This document shows positions 23,126 through 33,973 of a stretch of 64,000 nt of DNA, piece by piece. The notes under the pieces were generated by a model. The model was not told where the DNA came from, ran no database searches, and worked only from the letters and a program-made list of their open reading frames with translations. Source of the stretch: Hypomyces perniciosus (Eukaryota; Ascomycota; Sordariomycetes; Hypocreales; Hypocreaceae); contig SPDT01000008.1 of the NCBI GenBank assembly GCA_008477525.1, positions 434,001 to 498,000 of the forward strand, written 5' to 3'. A program made the position numbers and the translations under genes. Numbering within the stretch: position 1 is the stretch's first letter; every line of letters begins with the position of its first letter.

Positions 23126-23524
23126 ATGGTCTACATCGCCTGCTCCCTCTGCTCCTCCTCCTGCCCCTGCTACTTCACCCACTCGTCCTCCTATCTCTGC
23201 CACAACCCCCAATGCATCGCCCACACCCAAACCCGTCCCCACGACACCGTCTCCCTCCACGACAACGGCCCGTTGCGGCGAGACCCCATCATCGTGCGCT
23301 TCATCGACGCCATAGCCCCCACGACAAACCGCAGCAAAGAATACGACAAGTACCGCGTGTTTGAAGTCCCTCTTCTCTGTGTCTGTGGCGCCGGTGCGGA
23401 TTGCACCATGGTGACGAGGTTGCGGTATGTAGATGAGGAGAAGGAGGTGATCGAAGTGCGGCTTGAGATGAGGGGGGAGGAGAGGACAATAAATGTTGTG
23501 GCGAAGAAGGTTCATACTCTCTGA
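23126..23524 (+). CDS. Small Cys-rich hypothetical protein
   Basis: Uninterrupted ORF of 132 residues with no recognised domain. Cysteines group at the N-terminus (ACSLCSSSCPC, then LCHNPQC) and again at about residues 86-93 (LCVCGAGADC), which could form a small zinc-binding module. The C-terminal 35 residues are charged and beta-like (YVDEEKEVIEVRLEMRG). There is no signal peptide. An antisense ORF of similar length is mostly low-complexity, so the plus strand is favoured. Confidence 0.5.
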   Translation: MVYIACSLCSSSCPCYFTHSSSYLCHNPQCIAHTQTRPHDTVSLHDNGPLRRDPIIVRFIDAIAPTTNRSKEYDKYRVFEVPLLCVCGAGADCTMVTRLRYVDEEKEVIEVRLEMRGEERTINVVAKKVHTL

Positions 23525-23718
23525 GTAAAGGTACTAACGGGCGTTTAGGGAGGAATCTGTTTGTGGGAAAAGACGATATAAAAGGGAGGCTGCAGGCCAG
23601 CCAGAGTTCAGAAGCACTTGGATATAATATGCATCAGGGACAAAGAAAGAGTCGGAATCAAGACATTATAGTCACTTATAACGAACAAATCAGATTCATC
23701 GTAATCTCCTCTATTCGG

Positions 23719-23770
<52 letters not shown>

Positions 23771-24327
23771 TTCCAATTCTGCTTCCTTTATCTTACATAT
23801 GCCGCGCTTCTCCGTCGATCCGCCTCATTTACATGACCGCAAGAAAAATGAGATAAAAAAGAGACAATCAGAAAAACGTATCTTCTTTCATCTTCATCCC
23901 ATATGGTCAAGCATTTCCGATGAGATAACCAAAAACAATGTGTTAATAAAAACAACCGGCGCGCGCAAGGGAATGGACCACCAACTCCTTTTTCTCTCAA
24001 AATTCTGCAACAGTCCGCGATATACAGCAAAGAAATTTTCGGGTGCAAGTGAAAGTGTCTGAGATCAAAAACCATCCAAAATGGCTCGCCTGATCAGAAG
24101 GGGTATTATCATTATCTACTAAAAGCGACGTAGGGGAATGCTCGATCAGTCCATCAAAAAAGAAAGAACAAAAAAGGCTCGTTGGACTGCGCTGCGGTGC
24201 CAATAATACACAGACAAAATAATGAGGCCAAACCGAAAATAGAATAAATGAATGAAAAGAATGATAATTTTGATGTACCGTAATGCCCAAAAGATTCGGC
24301 CCCATTCCAACAAGGGAGGCAAATTCT
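23525..24327. other. Intergenic region with CT microsatellite
   Basis: Holds the 3' end of the small Cys-rich ORF, a (CT)24 tract, and the presumed 3' UTR of the C2H2 gene. Short ORFs here are AT-rich and carry no motif. Confidence 0.5.
23721..23768. repeat. (CT)24 microsatellite
   Basis: A perfect run of 24 CT units, the longest dinucleotide repeat in the window. Confidence 0.95.
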
Positions 24328-26526
24328 TCATGAAGTGACACGTGGATCAGTGTAATACTGAGACATGCCCCAATCAGCTTGCGTCCCTTGATTGGATTGT
24401 TGTTGTTGATGCGACTGTGACGTGTCAAGTAATGTTGAACTGGCGATGCTCTCCCAATCCTCAAAAATGACAGGCGTGGGAGAATATTCAAAGTCCATCA
24501 GGCCTTCTGCCACGCCATGCCCATGCGATTGTGGCACCGGCGGCAGCTCTCGTTTGTCCAGGTACGACTGCGACGGGACAAGGGGAGAGTGTGTGACCGT
24601 CATGGGCGATTGAGTTGACGAGTCCGATGACGGCGGCTGCACTGACGCATATGCTTGAGACGGGATAAACGCGGCCGAGTTTCGGTAAGGAGAGGAACTG
24701 AAAGGGCTCGGCGTGCCAGAGACGGGCGAGGAGAGCATCTGCTGCGGTGGTGCTTGCGATGGCAGAGGCGCAAAGGACATGCGAGGGTCGGGTTGTTGTT
24801 GATATGGAGGCGGCGGGCCCATGGCGCTGTGGGTGAATTGTTGCGACGGCACAGGCGATGGGTTTGGGAAGACGATATCGGATAGGTCGTACGCAATGCC
24901 GGCGATCCACTGGGCTTGGGCTTCGTCGCCCGAGAAAAACTCCAGCAGGTCCTGCAGCTGGCCTTGACTCTCCTTTTCCAGGAAGCCCTGAGCACGCCCC
25001 GTCTTGCTCGGGTGCCAGCTGAACTGGGGTCGGCGACCGCCATATTCAGACTGTTTGCTGGCCACAATGGTGTCCCAGGCGCCATGGATAAGAGGCTGGC
25101 GGAGGAGACCGTAAATGACCCTCGAGTGCATCCAGTCGCTCTTGGTCATACCAGACTCAAAGTGCCTCGCCACATGCTCAACGTGTCGCTCACGCGCGGG
25201 GTGCAAGGCCGAGCAGAATCCACAGGCCCAGTATTTGCGCTTGCACAGGAACTTGACCACCTTTTCGGCGTGGGGACAGGTCTTGCAGCCGTGGCATTGC
25301 TTGTGGTGCTGGTTGAACGAGTTGGAGCCCCAGAAGCTGCGGTTGCAGCCCGGCTCGGGACAGGGATACTTCCTCCAGCGCTCATGGAATTCATCCTCGT
25401 GGCGCTTCCAGTCGTACTTGCGCTTGAAACTCGTCTCGCAGGAGGTGCACCAGTAAATATTCTGCCGGTTAGCGGCCGCTGCAGCCTGCGAGTTCCCGAT
25501 GAGGGGTGCGCCACCTGCAGGCGTCATCGGCGGCATGGGCAAGGGCGCTTGAGTTCGTGATGACGACGTGGAGTGCCATGACATGGACGACTGAGCCGAG
25601 TTGACAGACCAGAGCGACGCATGACCAGACGATCCTGAACTGGTGGAAGAAACAGATATCCGAGGGCGATGATGGTTGAGGAACGACATTGTGGGCGTCA
25701 TCAAGATGGATGGGTCGTGAGAGGGCGTTACAGGGACAGCCTGAGGAAGCGGTGCTGGCGGCCCAGACATTGAGGTGGGCGTCTGGGGCAGAATCGCGGC
25801 CCAGGCTCTCGATACATCCTCAGCAAACGACGGTTCTGACTTGATGAGGGTGACGGTTGGAGTTGTGGTGGCTGCGGGAGACGAGTTTGTGGTCGAGTTG
25901 TGGATGGGGGTGGGAGAGGTGGTCGCAGGCGAGGTCGGCGAGACGGAGGGAAGAGGAGAGCTGTGAGTAATGGTCGGGACTGGCAGAGGAGCGCACTGCG
26001 GAGAATGCGGAGGCGGAGGCGGCGGTTGCAGAGGGGGGACGAGTGTCGGGCCCTGGGAGTGAGACAGAGGTCGAGACGGAGACTGCTGAAGATGGGATTG
26101 GGCCTGCGAGGCAGGGTGAGCGAGCAACGGCGAGGGGAGAGGCGTGGAAGCGGCCGAAGTGGTGGGCGATGCGGAGGGAGCGAGCGTATGAGCGAGAGAC
26201 GGTTGGCCTGGAAAGGTGAGCTGTAGCGACAGACTGTCGTCGTCAACCCATTGGTGGAGGAGATCCTTGGACAGGCCGGAATCGATCAGCACCTGGAGGT
26301 TCTTGCGAGCCTCGGCCAGAACATCTTGGGCCGTTGAAGAGTCGATCTGTTGCTGCTGCTGCTGTTGCTGTTGGAGCTGTTGCTGTTGCTGTTGGAGCTG
26401 TTGCTGTTGCTGAAGCTGCAGTTGTTGTCGAAGCTGCTGCTGCGATTGCGATGGCGGTTGCGACGACAGTCGAGGCTGGGCCAGTTGATGGAACGAGCGA
26501 CTATGATGATTCGGGTCCATTGGCAA
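24328..26526 (-). CDS. C2H2 zinc finger protein with polyglutamine N-terminus
   Basis: Single-exon nuclear-type protein of 732 residues. Residues 25-65 are mostly glutamine. A short folded segment follows (DVLAEARKNLQVLIDSGLS), then a long Pro/Ser/Thr-rich disordered region. The zinc finger block begins near residue 355: WCTSCETSFKRKYDWKRHEDEFH (C2H2), then CPEPGCNRSFWGSNSFNQHHKQCH (C2H2-like). A Cys/His-rich region follows (KRKYWACGFCSALHP, HVEHVARHFE) with a conserved helical extension. This arrangement is common in filamentous ascomycete regulators whose roles are mostly unknown. The start at 26526 has a second Met two codons on. About 7.4 kb without a supported gene lies upstream, so transcription may depend on an unusually large control region. 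Confidence 0.85.
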   Translation of the reverse strand: MPMDPNHHSRSFHQLAQPRLSSQPPSQSQQQLRQQLQLQQQQQLQQQQQQLQQQQQQQQQIDSSTAQDVLAEARKNLQVLIDSGLSKDLLHQWVDDDSLSLQLTFPGQPSLAHTLAPSASPTTSAASTPLPSPLLAHPASQAQSHLQQSPSRPLSHSQGPTLVPPLQPPPPPPHSPQCAPLPVPTITHSSPLPSVSPTSPATTSPTPIHNSTTNSSPAATTTPTVTLIKSEPSFAEDVSRAWAAILPQTPTSMSGPPAPLPQAVPVTPSHDPSILMTPTMSFLNHHRPRISVSSTSSGSSGHASLWSVNSAQSSMSWHSTSSSRTQAPLPMPPMTPAGGAPLIGNSQAAAAANRQNIYWCTSCETSFKRKYDWKRHEDEFHERWRKYPCPEPGCNRSFWGSNSFNQHHKQCHGCKTCPHAEKVVKFLCKRKYWACGFCSALHPARERHVEHVARHFESGMTKSDWMHSRVIYGLLRQPLIHGAWDTIVASKQSEYGGRRPQFSWHPSKTGRAQGFLEKESQGQLQDLLEFFSGDEAQAQWIAGIAYDLSDIVFPNPSPVPSQQFTHSAMGPPPPYQQQPDPRMSFAPLPSQAPPQQMLSSPVSGTPSPFSSSPYRNSAAFIPSQAYASVQPPSSDSSTQSPMTVTHSPLVPSQSYLDKRELPPVPQSHGHGVAEGLMDFEYSPTPVIFEDWESIASSTLLDTSQSHQQQQSNQGTQADWGMSQYYTDPRVTS
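26346..26430. repeat. CAG/CAA repeat coding for polyglutamine
   Basis: Interrupted trinucleotide repeat encoding two long glutamine runs in the N-terminus of the C2H2 protein. Mixed CAA and CAG codons suggest selection for glutamine rather than a pure slippage tract. Confidence 0.85.
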
Positions 26527-29500
26527 AACCTCACATCGAGAGGCTGAGGACGACGATTGGTGAGTGTTGTTGACGGTTGGTTAAACGAGCGGAGGGGTTT
26601 ATTCTGTTGTTTTTTTTGTTTGTCTATTTCCAATTCCTTTTTTTTCTCTTTCCCTTTCAGACGACGAAACGATGGCGGACGCGCACGATGACAACGCACG
26701 ACGGCGAGTAGGAAGAGGAAAAAAAGGAAAAAAAAAAACGGCAAGAAAAGGGGAGGGCAAAGAGCAACAAGAGGGGGAGGAAAGAAGCAAGCAAGCGAGT
26801 GTGAGTGTGAGAGCGAGAGCGAGAGATGTGAGAGAGAGGTGAGAGAGGTGAGGGTGAGGGTGAGGGTGAGAATGGTGAGAAAGAGTACGGAGCACTGCTA
26901 CCTAGTACTACTTGCGAGTAGCAGTAGCAGTAGCAGTAGGAGTAGGAGTAGTACTCGTAGTAGTGCTCGTAGTAGTAGTACTCCGTAGCACTCACTGCTC
27001 GTTTGTATGTACTGGCGCTGAGATTGGGAGGTGAGGCTAGGTTCGGTTCGGGTGCTCTAAGAGGTGTGTGTGGCGGCGGAGCGAAGTACCAGAGACGAGG
27101 GGGGTGAGTAGCAGTAGCAGGTAAAGTGGTGTGAGAGCCAGGCTAGTACCGAGTTGGAGACACTAGCAGTTGGAGGCCCAGAGTGCCCAGAGCTGGCAGC
27201 CAGCGAAAAAAAAGCTCCGTATGGCTTAGCGGGCTTGCTGCCATGTTATTAGGTACGGAGCAGATACGGAGCAGCTGCTGGGCTGATGCGTGCGATGGAT
27301 TTGCTTGTCGCTGCTTGATTGAGGAGAGGGTACGGGGGGGCCAGGGACCGGTACTTGGCATCGGCGACAGAGCGAGCGGACTAAGAGACAGCCAGAAGTT
27401 GCCCAAACGGCTGGCTGACTCTGTTAGTAGTGGTTTGGTTATGGAAGAGAGTATTGGAGCGAGCGTCTGCAAGCCAGCCGGTCAGCCAGGTAGCCAGCCC
27501 ATTCATCGAGCCATTGGGGAACCATTGGGCCTAGGCCATGGGAGAGGGCCATGGGGATGAGGTTCCCCGATTTGTTGATTCTTTTTTTTCCACGGCTATG
27601 ATTACTGCTATACTAGGTACTAAGAGCTTGGGTCCTTTGGGCTATTACATACTCCGTACTCCGTACATTGCTGGGTGTACGGCGGGATAGTGCTCCGTAC
27701 TCCGTCTGCTAGGTAGCAAAGTAGCAAGTAGCAGTAGTAGCAGTAATAAATCCGCATCCCATCCTACTCCGTAAAATACTCCGTATTCTTTATTATTAAT
27801 ATGATATGGATGGATACCGGCAAAAGGCCGCTAGCAGCAGAAACAGCTGTTGTTTTCGCTCTGCTAATAATATCTATGTCATTGCTGGTGCTGTTTTGGC
27901 CCGCTAGCTTGAGAGTAGTGCCGACCCAGCCCCAGGGCCAAGGATGGTAATAAAATGCTAATAAATCATGGTCATCTTGATAGTTTTGTTACTCATCATG
28001 AGCCTTGTCTTGCCGTGCCTTGCCTTGCCTTGCCTTGCTGTTTGCTTCATTGCACATACGAGGTATTGGGTGCCTTGCGCGATGCGGTAAAACTCCGTAC
28101 TCCGTACTCTTACTGCTACTCTTACTGCTACTCTTACTCCGACTCCGACTTTTTCTCCGCATAGGGCTCGCTCGTACTCCGTATGTTAATACTAAATGTA
28201 GAAGTGCTAATTCCAGGCATTCATGAGGAATGCTGCTCCCTCTCATCTCGCTCTCTCACATGGTGCTGATGCGGATGCCGGATATTGCTGCTGCTGGTTC
28301 GTGATGCCGTGTTACCAACCTCACACAAGTTGTCCGCACATGTTTGCGTAGCACGGCAGGACTTGCTTGTCTTGAGCCAATGCTACGACCAACACTACTC
28401 TGTCTGTATCAAGTACGCATCCCTGCTCCGCTGTTATTACGTCTTCTTCCCCCTCCTCCTCCTCCTCATCATCATCATTGTCCTATTAAGGAAAACCTGT
28501 AGCCTACTCGTACAGAGACACAGTGAAGCATCCCGCAAGGCCATCGAACCTCGGGCTTTGGCTCCAGGCCAACCGGTCATCACGGACTCGATGGAAAGGG
28601 CCCCCCAAGGGCCCTAAGGAGAACGGCTCCCCTCTCAAACCCCCCCGGCCCGATGGTGGACCCTCGCTCACTCAGGGCTGGGGGCCTGGGCTTGGCTGGA
28701 GTCGCCGAACAATCTGCAAAGGCGCAACATGACTGGCTGAGAGGGGTGACACCAGGGGTCTTGTCCAGGGGTTTGTTAAGCAGGACAGGGGTAGCAGCAA
28801 TGTGCGTGTATGTACATACTTGTAAGAGGGGAGCTGGTCACTGCGCCTGAGACCCAGAGAGGCCAAGAGAGATGGCGAGCATACGAAGTGAGTCCAAGGA
28901 ACAAACGAACAAGGAACAAGGGATAAGGGACAAGGGGCGACAAAGGCACAAAGGAGGGTCCCCTTGTCTGGCGCGCCGCGTGCGCGTCATTGACCAACGA
29001 AAAACGAAGGCGGGCGGCCGTTGGGTTCCTGTTCCTTGCATCTTGCATCTTGTCTTGGGGGCTTGGAGGCTTGGAGGCTTGGGCTTGAGCAAGCATGATG
29101 CTGTTTGTTGTTGGTCCGTCTGCCTGCCTGTCTGTCTCCAGTGTCTCGGCTTCGCGATCGTTGTTATTATGGCGTTCCTATTATAGAGCACAGCTGCACA
29201 GCCGTTACGGAATACGGAGTGCATGCTCCGTAATAGGACATGTATGTACTTCGTATGTATGTATGTATGCATTGATTGAACCAACCGGCGTTTTCCATTT
29301 CCATCCATCAGGCGATTCTTTTGTTTTGTCAGTGCGTTTTTTTTGACTGCAGACGCGGCATCTAGCTATCTATCACTTTTCACCATCAGTTTCTCCGTAT
29401 TAATAACTGTTTGATTGTTTGTGAGCAGCGCCCTTCGGCAAATACTACTCAATTGCACTAGCCCAATGTGGCCCCCTATTTCTCTACTACTACTACCTTA

Positions 29501-30427
29501 CTCTAAGGTACTACTCCGTACTCCGTACTCTACTTTGTACTCTGTTCTCCATTATCCGTAGTAGTACTTCTCGTACGCATGAAATGTTTTCGGGATTTGC
29601 CATTGGGCTTTGTATGCGTTTATCAACATGAAGGCTAATAATATCTGCCTCCACTCTCGTTTACATGTCGAGATCTAAAATTAACCATGTTAGCAGGATT
29701 AGGCATCTCCGGCATAATATTTATTTTATCGTTTTCTTATTAAACCGTCCCGCGTGTCACGTCACTTCTGACAAACACTGCCTGCCTGCCTGGCTCTGGC
29801 TGGACACACTTACACGTGCTCAAACATTCAACCACCTCGGATTAAACTCAACACACTCGTACGCAGTACTCCGTACATCAACATCAATAATATCTTACCT
29901 ATATTTAATAGAAAGGACTGTGTATGGAGCACGGAGATGGACGCGAAACAAACAAATAATTCCATCAATAGCAATCCCCATCCAGCCACACATCATCAAC
30001 CACACGCCCAGCGTTTCGAAACAGTCCGTTGATCCGTCCTGTTACTTACTAGGGGGCCACGCGCTCTCGACTTTGCACGTGTCCAATGAGATGGCATCAA
30101 TTCCCGATGTTTTATCCAATGCTACCTAATTAGTAGTACTCCGTACGGAGTAGATACAAAAAAAAACATAACACGGACGACAAAAAAGTCGCTCAGCTCA
30201 GCTCAGCTCAGCGCACCGCATCGCACCGCACCGCAGCACATGGTGTCGCAGATCGATGGAGAAACCCTGCCCGTGAGTGTGACTATGTGTGTGTGCGCCT
30301 GCGTATGTGTCTGTGTGCGTGTGTGTCTGTGTGAGCTGTATGAGCTGTACAATGAATCAGTCAGTCGGTTTCTGAAACTGAACTATTGGATTGATTGATC
30401 TTGGATTTTGCAATTTTTTGCAATTTT

Positions 30428-30515
30428 TATCTTGTCATGTCTTGTTATGTCTTGTCATGCCTTGTCATGCCTTGCCTTGCCTTGTCTTGCCTTGCCTTGT
30501 CTTGTCTCGTTTTGT
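30428..30515. repeat. CTTGT/CTTGC/CATGT degenerate pentamer array
   Basis: A run of about seventeen 5-base units of the type CTTGT, CATGC and CTTGC, related to the shorter CCTTG run near 28008-28040. Confidence 0.8.
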
Positions 30516-31344
30516 CATGTCTCATCTCTCTCTCAAACTGCTCCACAAGGCTAATCTGCCATCATCTACTCCGTAATAATGTCAAGACCCTGATTGATTG
30601 TCGGTAAGGAAAAAAAAATGTGTTTGACGCTCCAGGGCATCGTCTCGTATATAAAAATGACGTCCTCTGACGCCCTCATTTATCCAACACAATGGATTGG
30701 GGGGGTACTGCAATTACTGGGACATGGGATGGACGGATTGATAGTACTACTACTACCATTAAACCATGATACTATGAAAGTACTACTACTACGGAGTACT
30801 ATCATGGGATCAGAACGGACCCTTCCCCATCTGCAGCGCGCGCACGACGTCTTGGATAGATTGATTTGCTTGATAAATAGCCAGTCAGCATTCGTGATTT
30901 TGCGAGCCTCGTTTTCTGCCGCCAAGACTATTATTATCAGAGCAATTAGGCCGGATTAGTACGAAGTGTTAATATTAATATTACCCATCATCACGATTCA
31001 GAAGCAGCCCTAATATTAGACGTTGGATACTCCTCTGCCACTCTGCCACGCTAATCTTGCTTGGCCTTGTTCTTGTTCCTGTTACTGTTCCTGTTACTGT
31101 TCCTGGACGAATCCATCCTGATTCTTAAGTGCCTGCCTGCGCGCTAATCTAATAATGCCTGTCTTGTCCTGTCTGGTCTGGTCTGGTGCCTGACTAGCAA
31201 AAACCTCCTGGCTCCCGTCTTACCCTCCTTCACGATGCCGCAATCCCCAAAAAATCCCTCCCCTGCATAAAACCGAACATGGCCCAGACGAGCATAATAC
31301 TCCGTACTCCATCTCGTAGTAATACTAGTCCATCCTTCTCCGTG

Positions 31345-31375
31345 ATCCATCCATCCATCCATCCATCCATCCATC
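31345..31375. repeat. (ATCC)n microsatellite
   Basis: Seven or more tandem ATCC units read directly. Confidence 0.9.
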
Positions 31376-31778
31376 TTCCTCAGGGTACGGAGTATGATCC
31401 AACAAGATTCCAGAAATTTTCCATTCTCTCCTCGGTATAACCGACCCGGCATCTTGCCTCCCTTTATTCCTACTAGTAGTAGTACTACTACTACTACCGA
31501 CAGACAGGCAGACAGACAGACAGACTTCTTTTTGTTCTTCTTTCGTTCTTTCGAACCCTTGTTACTAATACTAGTAGTAGTAGTAACTACATAGTACTCC
31601 GTACTGGATTCTAGCACGTTAAACAAGCGTGTCGCATTTCCTTTTGTTTACAAAGTGCAGTGCTCACCCTCTCTGCGCCTCAAACCTCCGTCATGCTGCA
31701 TGCATACTCCATACATACACATATACATGCATACATGCAGGCATAGGCATGCATAATCGCCATGTGCATGTAGTACTA

Positions 31779-31803
31779 GTACTACTACTACTACTACTAC
31801 TAC
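31779..31803. repeat. (TAC)n microsatellite
   Basis: Eight consecutive TAC units, directly left of the candidate element that holds the hairpin array. Confidence 0.9.
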
Positions 31804-31849
31804 AACTCTCCCCTGTAAAAATTCTCCCACGCTAGCAGCTGTTATAGCT

Positions 31850-32616
31850 TGTTAACGTGCGGGGTAATTTTTGCAGGCCTACCGGCCTGTCTCTCCGCTT
31901 GGGCTTGCCGGGCCCTAACAACGCATAAAGAGGAAGGAATTCGGAGAGCTTCACCTTCCTCGAGAGCTGGCTACGAAATCTACGCAGCTCTGCTGCCAAC
32001 ACGTTGCCTCCTAGGAAGCAACAGCCGACACATCGTCTCGTAAGAGACATATTGCCTCGCGAGAGGCCCCGAAAACGCGTCGCCTCGCAAGAGGTCCCGA
32101 CACTCTGCCTCACAGAGGCACTACTGTTGTCTCGCAAGAGGCACAGCCGACACATCGTCTCGCAAGAGACACATCGCCTCGCCAGAGGCACCGCCAATAC
32201 ATCGCCTCGCAAAAGGCACTACTATCGCCTCGCAAGAGGCACAGCCAACACACCGTCTCGCAAGCCTCGGCCTGCCCTGAACCACTTGCTAGACCTCATA
32301 GAGGGCTCAGCAGCCAACACTCAGGTTTTTCCCCTCTGCAAGGAGGGTTTTTCATCCTGGTGCCTGAATCCTGAGGCCCTAGGCCTCGAATCCTTTCCTT
32401 TGTCCGGCGAAACGTAGCGAACGGCTATAAGGTCAACACCTCCGGCTATTCTCTGGCAGCTTGCTGGCCAGTTAGGCCGGTCTTGAACTGACAGGACCAC
32501 GTGGAGGTGACCCAATATTGTATCCATGGATGCGATAAAGACCTTGGCTGGCTCCTACCGTCCAGATGCCTAGATAGGCCTGTGTATTTAGCACCAATAG
32601 GACGTTAATAATAACA
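31850..32616. mobile_element. Candidate solo-LTR-like element (weak)
   Basis: A 767-base segment starts TGTTAACGT and ends ACGTTAATAATAACA. It therefore has TGTTA/TAACA termini, like many copia-type LTRs, and a 7-base inverted pair TTAACGT/ACGTTAA close to its ends. Its base composition (GC-rich, few TAC repeats) differs from the surrounding DNA. No target-site duplication is visible and no internal retrotransposon genes are present, so the assignment is tentative. Confidence 0.3.
32003..32263. repeat. Array of about ten short covarying hairpins
   Basis: Successive 14-nt stem-loops of the form G-Y-CTC, loop, GAG-R-C occur at 32035-32048, 32054-32067, 32082-32095, 32106-32120, 32128-32143, 32157-32170, 32176-32189, 32204-32217 and 32227-32240. 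A longer hairpin at 32003-32022 precedes them and a truncated one at 32255-32263 follows. Stems alternate GTCTC/GAGAC and GCCTC/GAGGC, a compensatory change. Loops are GCAA, GTAA or GCGA in seven units (GNRA type), GCCA in one and ACA in one. Spacers repeat ACAGCCRACACATC-like sequence. Confidence 0.75.
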
Positions 32617-33973
32617 ACAACAACTACTACTACTACTACTACGGGCGACTATCTATCGCCTTTTTTATGCCATCTAACCAACTGCCTACTAGACTACCTA
32701 ATCATCGCATCCACACATCCCACTTTGCCATCAAAACGGGGCGAACAAGCGCTGCCTGCTTATCCCGGTGCCAGGTGGTCGGTGTCTACAATCTGCTTTG
32801 TAGATAATAATAACTACCGCACTGCCGAGAGGACCCTTAATATCCTTCTTTTGCCGCGGCTATCTACAGAGTAAGCGTCTTCACTCTGTATTATTCCGTC
32901 CGGAGTATTCATGGTGGTGGTCCTATGTAGTATCTCCGTGCTTTTCTGTGCTCCATCCATGTCTATATCTGCAAGAAGCCTTAATACAAGCAGATATATT
33001 ACTACGTCTCAACGTTACAGCTCCAAGCTACTTTGTACATAACCACCCATCTGCAAGATAAAGTACTCACTCCTAGAGCCTTGTTGTTGAGCCAGGGTTA
33101 ATAATAATCGATGCACAAAATGCGCTGTTTTTTGTTGTTGCTGTTGTTGTTATTGTTGTTGTTTTTTTTACTTTGGTGGCTTGATTCAGTCAGTTCGTTT
33201 CAACACATCGCTTAAAACCCATTGAAGACCATGTCGTTCTTGTTCTTGTTCTCCCCCCCTCGAAGCACTCCATATTTCCGAATCCGAGCACCGCCTCCTC
33301 CTGAACCAAAAGGGGAATAAATAATACTTGAATCCATATGCTCGTGTAACTCTTTCCATTAGAACTACTATGCACTCATGCCTACATGTGCAAATCAACA
33401 ATAATACAATTACATACACATCTCCGCCCCCCCCCTCTCTCCCTCGCTTCTGTGGATACCCCTAATAATACTTCGTAAACTTTCGCGAAATGCAAGCCTT
33501 GTCCTTGTCCCTGTTCCTGCGTCCTGTTCCTGCGTCCTGTCCCTCCCGAACACCGCCGCTTGCCCCAGCCAGACGGGAACTATATAAAAACAGAATAGAT
33601 ACCAGGGCTATCCCTCCTTGCCTTGTATCTCTTCGGTAAGCCGTGTACGTACGAGAAAGCCCGTCGCCTCTCGTGGCGTTTGTAGTCGTAGTATAAAGCT
33701 TAGCCCGACCCATTGCCGCCATGGCCATCATATCTCATCCAAATCACCCGTTCACGGGCCGAAGGAGAGGGTTTCTTGGTTATCGTCGTTGTATCGCCGG
33801 TACGACGCAATGACGACCCCTGAGCTCCTTGAAGATCATCCGAGGCCACGATGGACCACACAATTGCCACCCTTGTGCGATTCCGGCTCCACCCGCATAG
33901 AGCAAACGGCCCTCTATACAGGCCAATATTAACATATGAAATAGTTCGTGAGTGTTGCAAATGGATCGTCTCA

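Larger units (their letters stand above)
26527..33973. other. 7.4-kb stretch without supported genes
   Basis: Between the start of the C2H2 gene and the stop of PEX16. ORFs here are short, overlap on both strands and mostly consist of repeat translations. Contents I can name: a CT/AG-rich likely 5' UTR at 26530-26900, many TACTCCGTA-type motifs, and (TAC)n tracts. CTTGC/CTTGT pentamer runs lie near 28008-28040 and 30428-30515. There are also a TG-rich run near 30275-30335, (GACA)n near 31500, (ATCC)n at 31345-31375, and a hairpin array at 32003-32263. I found no tRNA or rRNA in it. Confidence 0.6.

Noticed and set aside
23105..23515. Minus-strand ORF of 136 codons opposite the small Cys-rich protein
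   Set aside because: Low-complexity Gly/Val/Ala-rich translation; the plus strand has better composition and a plausible upstream promoter.
29665..30129. Plus-strand ORF of 154 codons in the gene-poor region
   Set aside because: AT-rich, no motif or signal peptide; looks like chance openness in repeat-rich DNA.
32003..32263. CRISPR-like array
   Set aside because: The repeats are short palindromes with degenerate, related spacers in a fungal nuclear genome, with no cas genes. Spacer length and uniqueness do not fit CRISPR.
32004..32417. Plus-strand ORF of 137 codons with repeated LARGTANT/SRKRH peptides
   Set aside because: It is a translation of the hairpin array. Base changes follow stem pairing rather than codon positions, and an antisense ORF overlaps it.
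26527..33973. Centromere or subtelomere as explanation for the gene-poor stretch
   Set aside because: No telomeric TTAGGG arrays, no long AT-rich block and no RIP-like transposon debris are visible, and conserved housekeeping genes flank it closely.
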